Assembly: GCA_028023455.1 (NCBI GenBank)
Contig: JAQFVV010000510.1
Coordinates: 372,001-436,000 of the forward strand
DNA from: Epiperipatus broadwayi
Taxonomy: Eukaryota; Onychophora; Udeonychophora; Euonychophora; Peripatidae
Length of the DNA stretch: 64,000 nucleotides
Direction of reading: 5' to 3'
Position numbers and translations under genes: made by a program. The notes under the pieces are model-generated. The model saw only the letters and a list, made by a program, of their open reading frames with translations. It had not been told where the DNA came from and made no database searches. Of this stretch, positions 43,501-55,800 are shown piece after piece; within the stretch, counting starts at the first letter, position 1; the number at the start of each line of letters is the position of its first letter.

Positions 43501-46500
43501 TTTAGCAACAAGGGAATATACTCATACATGGAAAAATGTAGATGATTTAGTCTGCAAGTTGTGTAAGGAAAGCATAGAAAATATTAAGCATCTGTTAATT
43601 GAATGTAAATGTCTGGAAGTGGAAAGGATACAAATAATGAAGTTATGGAAGAATAAATTTAAACAAATTTATTATACAGAAGGTGGGTTCTTGATTTTTA
43701 TGCATGGTTTGGGAAAAGTTAAGGGGGATTTAGATATAAAGGCCATGGAGTTGATGAAGATTATTTTGTGGGAATGGGATGGGAAAAACTTAGAGTGGGA
43801 AAAGGGAAAGGAAAGTGGCTAATAGGTTTTCTGTGCATAATGGCTAAGAGATTTCTGACTTTGAATAAGAAGTGTATAGTACCTTAATAAATACTCCTGT
43901 AATATTGACTTTTATATGATATAATTTGTAAGGTACTATAATTTTGAATATCTAAATCAATATTTTTTTTCCGTATTCAAAATGTTTATGACAATTCGTG
44001 TGTTGATCAAAAAATTAATAGATCATTTAAATTCACAGCTAATATCATCATCCCCAATAATTTTGGACCAAAGTTTACTGTTATTCTCCAAGAATGGTAT
44101 TGATTCATTTTATAATATTTTTATTAATGGTTAAGATTTAAAAAGCAAAAGGATTTACTCATACAAAGATAATTTTCTGATGTAAAAAATGAAAGAAATT
44201 ATCCATACAGAAGTTGATTTTTTTTTTACAGTTTGAATTCCTTTATTGTTAAGATTTATTATATAAAATATGTGGAAGTGATGGGGGTAAAGTAAGCTGA
44301 TGTGAATAAAATTTGATATTGTGAAAATAAAAATGGAATTATAAATTAAATATTATGTAGGGAAAATGTCAACAATATTATCAAGATAAAACTTTATATG
44401 CCTGTTAATTTTAAAAAATGTTTAGATTTTATATGAATAATTGGCTGAAGACGTACAGAATATGCATTATGCCATAATAACATAATTAAAGAATCAGTAA
44501 AGATAAATAAAAATTATTGAAGATTTTACTTTTAAGACAATACGATTCTGAAAAAAGTATAATCACTAACATTTTAGAGCTATATAATAAGGATTTAAAT
44601 AAATAAGGATCTGAATATTATGATTTATCATTCATTCTGCCATAATTTTCTAATGCTAAGCCAGAGATCAGTCTAATTTATCAGACAACAAATTCAGACA
44701 TTGAACCGGAAAATGTACAAAAATGGGAATATTTAAAAAAAATAGTTTTAAATTAGTAGCAGAAAAATAACTAAATCTAAAAAAGTTTTGGGAGCATTTT
44801 TAATGAAAAATCCCTCGTCCTCTCTCTTTAATCAAAAATTGTTTTACTCTCTAAACAATTTTTTTTATTCACACCTAAAATTTTCCTAACTAATCCTTTA
44901 ATAAACAAATATATGTTAACATAAAATTCAGGGAATCTTATTGTTTTGTATGCTGAAATTCAAATAAATTTTCTGCTGATACATCATCAGGACCTTGTTT
45001 AAATTGATTTAATTGAACTCTTTACAGCTTGAGGGGTGGATCATCTAGGAAATGTAAAAATAGATTAATGTTATCTGATTTTATTTTCATTTTTTTAAAT
45101 AATAGAAAAACAAAAGAAATAGGAATTCCTATAAATTTTTTATTTTCTCGGAATTTAATCATCATTTCTAGTAATACCGTATTGAATTATTTATGCCTTT
45201 ATCAAAGATGTAATTTTCACAATAAGTTAATATAAATAAATATCAAATGCTCCATAAAGCTAATATACCATTAAAATGAACAATAAAGCTAATAAAATAT
45301 CAGTTATCAAAAAATAAAAAAATTAAATGTTTTCAAGCTTAGTAATTTTCAATCTATTCATAAATTGTATACTTTGAAATGTTAGTTTTTAAAATTACAT
45401 CTCTTTATAAAAAAAAAGTTATAAAAATATTATCAAACAATATATAAGTAATATTTACTGAGGCTATAACCTCGATAATATGCATATAAAATGTGATAGT
45501 AGGGACCTCTACAGGTGTTTTAACCACAAGCTTACGCTATGGAAGAAAAGAGGGTTGTGGTTAAAACACCTGTAGAGGTCCCTACTATCACATTTTATAC
45601 GCATATTATCGAGGTTATAGCCTCTGTAAATATTACTTACATAATCAATGTGTGTTTAATAAATTTATAATTACAAACAATATATATATATTTTATGAAA
45701 ACAGGAATCTTTCAGATGGCCATCAAAATCTATGATCCAGATAGAAAAATTGTATTTAGATGATCTTTTTTTGTTTTTTACTACTACAAAATAAATATTT
45801 TGCTTTCAACCAAATAAGATAGTGCCTGAATTTGATGGATTTATATACATGTGTACATATAAAGCAAATTTAAATAAATTGTTTATGATATTTGATCTAT
45901 TTCTTTTACAAACTAATATTTTAAAATGTAGTTAATAAAATTGATCATTTCAATAAAAATAAATAATTAAATATTGTGCATAATGGTTATTATTAAAAAA
46001 TATAAAAACTGAAAATATGCATCTAAATCAAGTAATCACCCCACCCCCCTCACTAATACCATCCCAGCCATAAGGTAAAGATTTTGAGAAAATAAGAATG
46101 ACCCTCTTATTTTCAAACTCAAATGCACTTATGTGAGTCAATCTGGAAGTATTTAAAATTGAGGGTGTGAATATATAAATCATTCACTTTAAATCCATTT
46201 CTTTTTAATCTTATTAGCACTTATAAAATATATACCTAATTCTCTTTTTACATGGTAGAATAGTTCCCAAAAATTACATGTAAAAGAAATTTGTGTTAAA
46301 AAATACATTATATATATGGAAAATAAGGGGATTGGTTCCCAGACCTAAGAAATCAATAAAAATAATTAAATAAACTATATGAAAAATTTTGTTTTAATGT
46401 TATATTTTTTATGTGTTATCAAATTTTACTTTATACACATTGACCATAAATAAGATAGTTATAGGAAAATAAATTTTATTTGCGAAATAATAAAACTTGA

Positions 46501-49500
46501 AAGTGATAACATTTGCAATGAAACACTCATTGCGGCACTTCCATATTATAACCAAAAAAAAATTTGAAATAAAGATTATTCATGTAATTTATTGGAATTT
46601 ATTACTTTTATTTCATTTCATTTTTTAATTTAATAACTAACACATTTAAAAAGAGAAATTGTAGGCCCCTGAAACTATATATAAAAAATATGGGTGGCTT
46701 GCTTGTCCGTAAAACAAAGTATCCCAAGATTTTTTCATTGTCACTATCTGACAATAAACATATATTTGTGCATGATTGGAATAGCATTGCTATCACTAAA
46801 ACTTGCAATGTATAATTTATTATCTACTGATTTTTGGCAAAATTAATAAATTTAAACAAATTAATGAATTAAATTTGAACAAAATTAAATTTTAACATCA
46901 ATACCAACAAAGAACTTTTTTTGAAAATCAAATGTTAAAATGCAAACAAAGCATTAATACCAAAAAGATACTTTCCTTTCAAAACAAAATGACAACGTTG
47001 CAATGGAGACGCAGGAATATTGCCAAAAAAGGGATTTTCTTTTTCAAATAATGAGAAATAAAGCATTGAAACTTAAAAAAAATTAAATGATAAACCACAA
47101 TTTTATTTTTTTTTTAAATTTTGTGACGTAATCGTGACAAACTCTACCTCGGAAACAAAACTGTAAATAAACACAATTAAAAACATTAATAATCTTCTAA
47201 AAAAAAAAAATTTTACATTAGGGTTATTTCGTACTAATATTATAAGTTGTTAAATTATGTAATAATAAATTTTACGAATGCAGTGTTAGATTGTAATCAT
47301 ATTAGAAATTTTTAAGTAATATTGGTAATATATGAACTTTACACATATACATGCGATTTTCAATATAAAATAAATTGGTTCATTTAACAAAATAAAATGT
47401 ATAATTTAAAAGATTTGATTTTAAATAAAATATACATGCTGTAATATATATAAACCTATGATAGTACAGCTGTTTATTCACATATATCTGTGTGATGATA
47501 CAAATATAACTATTGCCGTTGCCCCAGCCACAAGATAGAGACTTTGAGAAAATAAGAACGAGTCTTATATTCAAACTCAAATGCACTTATATGAACCAAT
47601 CTTAAGTGTCTAGAAGTGAGAGCATGATTATGTAAAACATTCACTTATGAAATATAATTTATTTCATGCTAATATTAGAAGTTAAATTATGTAATAATCA
47701 ATAAATTTTACTAGCACAGTGCTAGATTGTAATTATATAGAAAGTAATCACCTCTTCACTAGCATCATGCTGTAATATTAAACAGTGATGTTAACTGCAA
47801 GGATACTCTTGCCCCAGCTACCAGATAAAGACTGAAAATAAGAATGACCATCTTATTTTCAAACTCAAATGCACTTAGAGAAGAGAAAATATGGTTCTGA
47901 GAAATTGGATTAAACCTGGAGAGATGTTCATCTTGCAGAGGATTAATGATGTTGGAAATGATAAATCTAAATTAAATCTTTTCAAATTTTTTCAGCTCTT
48001 TTACAATAGAAATGATCTTGCAATTCCTATTATATCTAGTAGAAGATAAAACTCTTTTAAATGGATTTCTGATTGTTGTCAGTCAATTGCAAATGTGGCT
48101 GCTATTTATAACTTTTCAAGAAATATTCATTAATAATTTTTATTAGGCTGTTTTTAATGGCACATTTTTATGTATTCTCCACTTTAAGAAATATTGTTTT
48201 AAATTATAAACTCATGGTTTTATTGATTCCTTTAATTTGTTTAATTTATGCATTCAATTAAATTGCCATTTTTAATTTTTATTGCTGTATTATTGCTTCA
48301 GTTTCTAAGATATAATATTCTCAATCACTTCTTATAAGATTATTCTATATTTTTGAAATGTATATATTTATTTTTACTTATAATTATTTGTACTTATATG
48401 TGTGTATGTATGTGTGTAAATTAGAAATGTACTGAAAGTAAACCTGGCATGTTGAATGTCCATCTTGTTTGTCATTCACACGATGATGTAGGATGGTTGA
48501 AAACTGTGGATCAATATTACTATGGAGGTAATTACAATTTTTTTTTTACTAATTTAAATGTTTAATTTTATACTTGATTGTAATAATGCGATAATTTATT
48601 TCAGCCTATAGCAGAATTAATAAAATAAATAGTTTTTATTCATCTAGCATATATAACTAATAAAAATAATATTTGTACTAGATTGTAGGGGTTTTTTATA
48701 TTAGTTTTCAAAAAATTGTTTACAGTACTTAGACTTGTATATAAAGTTAATTATCAGCCACATGTAAGTGAATATACCCATTTTTATTTTAGAAGAAAGA
48801 AAAAATAGGCAAAGATTATAAAGTCAAAAGCTATTTTTGTGGTGATTATATAACATAGTCTATGAACTTCAAATATATTTATATGACTGTTCTTTGGGTT
48901 GTGTGATATTTTACAATGCTGGATTAACTTGAATTATAAAAACTCTATTATGAAAACTACGTATTGCAATAATTTGTGTGAATTGTAAAATCAGGATTAA
49001 AATTCTATCATTTATTGCACAATCATTAAACTTATTTTGCTATAAAAATATCCATAAACACCTGTAGAGGTCCCTACTATCGCATTTTACACGCATATTC
49101 TCGAGGTTACAGCTTCAGTAAATATTACTTAAAGACTTGTATTTATTTATTTTTTGGACTGTATGAACTGGTCACATTCACTGGAAACATTGAATCAAAC
49201 TGTAATTATAAAATGGATAGATTCAGTCAAATAGATTGCACTTTATTCTGGAAAAAAATTATCTATATGATTGTTTGCTTGAATCCACTTTTTGAGTATC
49301 AAAAAAATGACAAAGTTGAATTATGATTCCGAGACCTTTGGGCAAATACTGGGATTTATAGATGGAAGTGAAATACAGTGGCATTGTAGTAAGGTTTAAC
49401 TGAATCTTAAGATTAGCAGTGCAACATTTAATGTTATTAAAAATATTATAAAATTTAGCTGTAATATTTTCAATGGCATTACATTGCACTTTTAATATTT

Positions 49501-52500
49501 TAATCCATTACTTCTAAACTGTCATTACAAGTTATTTTGAAAAGAATGCACTTAAAGAATGAGCTTATTTATAATCTTGATAATGGCAGGAGGAAGATGA
49601 TTTATTAAAACAATGTGGAGCTAAGCTTTTTGGATATATCAAAAGTTTTAATTTGCTATTTACTACCTAGTTGTGAATATTTGCCAGGATGTTGACCCCC
49701 TCTTTCTTTTTAATGAGATAGTTATTGGCTAATATTATTAGATACTTTCAGCTCTATTTTAATCCATTCTGCTACAGATACTGTGATTTCCTACATTGCA
49801 ATTGACTTTGTTGGGTATCATATCTATTTTTTTTAGCACAAATTGACTTGAAATCTTGATTCTTTACATCTTCAAACATCTATTACATTTTCTATCTCTG
49901 TCTAAAGTTAAGAGTAAAATTATGTGGGACTGTTAAAAACTGGTAATGGATTTGTAAAACAACCCTGATGGTCATTTAATCAATTAGCAATTTTTTTTTT
50001 CTTTCTATATGGAAGTCAATTCTTGATAAGGAATAGAAAAATTGAAATTTTCTTCCATTGTAACTTTTTAAGTAAACAAATGAAGTAGACAATGCATATA
50101 TTTTTACTTTTAAATGCTGTAACTGCAAATTTGATTTAAATAGAGTTATTTATAAATTTAATCTCATTTAAAAATAAAGGAAATAATAACAAATTTTCAA
50201 TAACTGGGTCAATGCCACAGTCCTCTCTTCGCTAAGTGAGGACTAATACTTACATTGTTATTTATTTATTATATGATATTTTTTTTGATAGCTAGCTGTC
50301 ACAAACATCATTGTATAAATGAATCTGAGAACATTCCAACCAAGGAATAGGTTTATTTCATCCTTCAATTCTGCTATTACATGCATAAATCGAGGTCATT
50401 AACTATATAATTTGTTTTATTTTTCCATAAGTCAGATGTTGTGTAATTCCATTTTTAAGACATGAAAACATAAAAAATGTGATATGTCCTGAATGTTTTG
50501 ATGAGACTCCAGCAACATCTTGGGAAGATTGAATATAATATTTATTATTTGATCAAGAAATAAAAAAATTATTTGATGCATCACAAGGAAATCATTTCTC
50601 AATACATAATTCTTTAATTGTTTAAACATCCAGAAAAAAGGTATTAATTTAAGGAATACCTTAGTTGATGAAATTGTCTTGAGTTAGTGGAAGAATAATC
50701 TACTTAACTCATAAATTTTTTGTGAGGCAACTTTTCTAATATCTTGTGGAAGAATGTGCAAAAAGAAAGGGTACCCATTGCAATGGAGTGGACTTGAATA
50801 GGCTAGTATTATGAGAAATTAAAGAGAAAACTTATTCAGAGAAGCCTTCTGTAAGATGACTCACAAACAATTGGCATAAATCCAATCTCTTTTAAAAGTA
50901 GGTGATTTTAAACTATTGGCATAATTTTTATTAATATTTTTTTTAAAAAAACTTGTGGGAAATATGTAGTAATAATACTAGACAATATTTTTTAGATCAT
51001 TCTTATATTTGTAAATGTTAAAATTATAGTTATAGTAATCTTAATATTGCATTTGGTTTTATTTCATGATAAATTATGAGAATGGTTTCTGTGTGAGTAA
51101 TGTTCATGAATAGTTTTACCAGCCATGCAGCTTTGGTTTTTAATTTTTTAGAATTATTGATTCCAAAGTCTTTTCAGGGTTCAAAACAATCAAAGATAAG
51201 TTCACTAAATACTGATTTTTTTTAAGCTTAAATTTGAAGAGCTTATAAATCTGCTCTGATTAGAAGTTGTTTTTCTTTTTTCATGTTTGTTTAGGTTTAG
51301 CAGTGTTACATGTATATATATTGAGTCGGTTATATGTCTCATGGCATAAAACAACTAGTATGTGTGTGCATATATATTTAAAGTTGAAAGGAAATATAGA
51401 AATAAGCATAAACAATTTTGTAGATATTTTCTATATTACACTGGAATAACAGTTAAACATTAAATAATTTTGAATTTAAAATAATTTATTATAAATGAAA
51501 CATTTAAAAAGGTCTAATTAATATTTTATTAATTCTGACCTTGAAAGTAAAACAAGTAAGGTTTTATACTACAATAGATAGACTGATAATTATAAAATTC
51601 CATTATCTATTTTGATTAGCAAATTTTTTTGTAATTAATGCTTGTATAACATTTTGATAAATATCCACAAAGTTGTTTAAGGATTAAGTAGAATTAAAAA
51701 AGAGTCATTAACTTTTTTCAATCAAGATAGGGAAAATTTATTTTTAATTATTGTATTTTTTTTACTTCATCCTGACAATAAAAAGGTTGGAAAAAATATT
51801 AGAAGGAAGTTTTTACAGATTGTGACAGTAGAACTACTATGAACTTATAACTGAAGGCAAGAAAGTGGATCCAGCAGCTGCTACTACTGCAACAATGGTA
51901 GACTTTGGATTCACCTGAAAGTAAAGGGTCTTCTTTCTGTATTCTTTATAGCCTATATATATGTGTGTGCATTAGAGAGTATAGAGACTGAAGGGAGTTC
52001 ACTGCAGGTCAACAGTTACCAGATTGTACCTTTCCTGAAAATGACAGTAAGTCAGTATTATTTTAAAAGGGACCAGCTTACCAAGAGAGTCCATCAGCTT
52101 GCTGAAGAATTAGTTTATATATATACTGTTTTATCTATATGCAGAGAACCACAGGTCAATGAACTTTGTATAGAAGATGAGTTACTTTAAATTTCTTTAG
52201 TAAAATTTAAGTAAATAACATTCAACAACAAAAAAGATGTGTTTCCAGTATATCTTATTAAAAAAAGAAAACCCCACAAATCTTTTAGATTAATGAATAA
52301 AAGAACTTGCAGAGTATTAATTTTAAAAGATGTTTATAATTAATCAAGAGTAATCTGTTAAAAAAGAAAACTTTTATGAAAGTCTGTCAAAGAATTAATA
52401 TTACTTTTTTTTTTAGAAAAAATAAAAAATAATATTTTTTTAAAAATTATTTTTAATAGCTTTAATTCATATCATTTATATTTTTATGTATACACGCATC

Positions 52501-52778
52501 ATATGTCTGCGTTTATGTGAAAAATATATTTTTAATAAGTCTTATTTTGAACAATTAAAATATATAAATGTTAGTGTAAGCACACATTTCTATGAGTACA
52601 CACATATATATGGAAACAATCATTATGGGAGGGGGTTTTTTTTTTAAAAATAATAATTAAATTTTTTTTTAAATAAAAATTAAAATTATATACATTTTTT
52701 TATAAAAAAAATTATAAAAAAAAAATTTTTTAAAAAAAAATTTTTAAAAAAATATTAAAAATAAAAAAAAATTTATTT

Positions 52779-52811
<33 letters not shown>

Positions 52812-52812
52812 G

Positions 52813-52850
<38 letters not shown>

Positions 52851-55800
52851 ATGTATCATTAAAATGTAATAACATATTTTTATTCATATGTGACAATTCA
52901 CATATGTTCATAAATTACTGTACCACACATCTATATGATAATATATATATATGTATTGACCTATTTGTAAATCACAATGTGATAACTTTTTTTGTATATT
53001 AATCAAAATCAGAATGCCAAATTTATATTTATAACATACTCAGCAGATCTTAATTTCATTTTAATTATTAATAAATTGATATTTTATTGGTAAAGTTATT
53101 CCGGTGAATATACTCAATCCTAAATAGTTTTAGAATATTATATGTTATGATTATATCTCTTGCTTACAGTAACAGTTCTAGAACTTTTATGTCTGAGCTA
53201 GATTTATGCATGACAGTCTGTTATATAATAAAGGTTTATATTTAGTGATTATAGACATTCGCTGATGATCCTGGATTGATGTCAAGGAGTTATCCTTTAA
53301 AGTCCATGCACTACATTTTATTTAGTTTAGTATTATTAGAAATTAAGTTTATAGTTGGCCAATACATTAAATTAAAAGTACTAAATGGCCAGAGCATTGA
53401 TGATGGTCAGGATGTTTTTAGTATCTCAGCATTATTTGATTTATTGTTATAGTTTGATGGAGTAGTACTTAAGTTTGTGAATCCAGGTAATTATTGTTTG
53501 TATTCCTGCCCTAAGTTTGGCAGTGGCTAAATAATTAGCCTGATCTATGATGGACCATTTTTAAATCCAGTCACAAGATTGACTGTTGATTTATTTTAAT
53601 GTTGATCATTCATGATGATGAATGATTATTACTGAAGGAGCTCACTGTAGGCCAATAGTTATCAGATTATATGCCAATAAGCCAATCTATTGTTTTAAAA
53701 GGGACTAGCTTACCAAGAGAGTCCAATCCATCAGCTTGCTGAAGAATTAGTTTATATGTATACTGTTTTATCGATGTGCAGAGAACTACAGATAAACATA
53801 CTGTGTTGTTTATATATAAAATACAGCTAGTGAGTTATTTCAAATAATTTCTTTAGTAAAAATGACAGTTGTAATTTTAAATTTAAAAAAAATTTTTTTT
53901 AAAGTAAATAACATTATTCAACAAAAAAACAAAAGATGTATTTCCAGTATATTTTTATTAAAAAAGAAAACTCAAAAAATCTTTTTAGATTAAAGGCTTA
54001 GCAACAAGACAAGCATCTTTTGTATTCAAAACTGTCACTGATACAGTGCAAAATGCAAAAAAATTACCGCCCAATAACAATACAACTGGATATAAGTACT
54101 GCTTTTGAATGAGTACAAATTGATATATTCATAAAATAATAGAAAAAAACAACAATTCCAAAATCAATATTATATTTTCTCACAAACTTGCTAATAAAGA
54201 GAGAAATATACATATCTCTAAATGGGAAAATGTCTCATACTTTTAATCCACATCAATCAATCCCACAAAGGTCTCTGCTTAGTGCATTGATATTCACCAC
54301 TTCATAAATCTGCTACTTAATAACATTGAAAAACGGCTTCCAGGGATCTATATACCCACACTTGATCATAATGTAGCCTGCTAAGCCTACATAAATGATA
54401 CAACAGTTTTTCTAACAACTAAAAAACAAATACAAACATTAACTGATATTTTACATGAATACACTTGCACTTATAAACTAGAATTTAACCTTGATAAAAC
54501 GTGCATATGTATACAAGCACAAATGTATTTCACAGTAAACTTACAGCCTATTTAGGATTCCCTTTCACTTAAGTTACATGGCTATGTAAAGGCAATTCAA
54601 ACAACAGAATGGACTATATCCTCATTCTCAAAAGCATATCTTTCTCTCTACTCGAAAGTATCACTTATGAACATGATGATCATTACAAAAATTACTTATT
54701 ATATACTGATTATAGTCTTCGCACAATCCTTTACATTAAAGATTTATTCACTATGTAGAAAACTTTTATGGGAAAGAAAAATAGTGGCCATCTCACTCAG
54801 GCAAATGCAGTATCATAACATCCTAAATTTGTTAAATTATGCTAATATACTTTGCTGCTGTTACTATTACAGTGCTTCAATAAATATTCTCTAACACAAA
54901 AAGTCAGTCTTTTTATTCATAAAAGTATATCATAATTATCTTTTAGATATTTTCTACTATTTTAATTATATGGCAATAAATTTCTGTTTTCAGGATTGGT
55001 TTTTATATAATTTTTTTTTTTTTTTTTTCATGTGTCAAAGCATGGGCCGGGAAGCAAACCCTCAAACCCAGGATAACTGCTTGTAATATAATTATCTAGC
55101 AATTTTATTTAGGATTTCACTATTTTATAAATATTTCATTATGTGTGATTAAACTTTTGGAAGATTGGGAGCGAATTATGTGCCAGATAGGGAGGTTTTA
55201 AGCTGCAATATTTTTTTGTAACTTTTTTTTTTTAGTGTTATTTTGTTTGGACTTTTATTGTTCTTTAGATCTTTCAGTGTATGCTCCTATGTAGTTATTG
55301 ATGAAGTATCACTTAATAGTGTTATTTTTTTTATACTCCATTATATATGATTGAAATGCTACTTCTCAGGCAATAATTCTGTTTTCTTTCTTTTGTAAAG
55401 TGCCTATTATGTTGATCTCAAACTTTGTTTTTTTTTTTTTCTGATTATAGATTTAATTTTTGTCATCTTGTTCATTTCTTATCTTTTAGTCCATTTTTTT
55501 ATCTTTTAGATTTACATTGTTTTTTCTCTTTGTTTCAGGATGTCTTTTTATATTATATATGTTGTGCACTAGACAGTTATGTATTGCGGTTTGCAAAACT
55601 GTCTAAACATTTTGTCAATCTTACCACATAATTTTTATATTTTCATCTCTTAGAGAAATTACTTTCAGAGGCAGTAGGTAATCTTTCTGACAATTTTAGA
55701 GATTTTTATGATGATCTATTTTATCCTCAAATCTTTTTTTTTTTTTTGTAAAATATTGTGTAATCACATATAATATGATTTGTATTACTCGATGATTTAT

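Noticed and set aside
44950-45003. Minus-strand CUGAUGA followed by a small hairpin and GAA
   Set aside because: Stem I offers only two pairs and there is no related copy; may be chance or far decayed.
45446-45475. CUGAGG...CCUCGAUAA hairpin as a hammerhead variant
   Set aside because: A9 and the GAA segment do not match in any of the three copies.
52600-52860. Poly-A block as a processed pseudogene tail
   Set aside because: Nothing upstream resembles an mRNA; alternating A and T runs argue against it.
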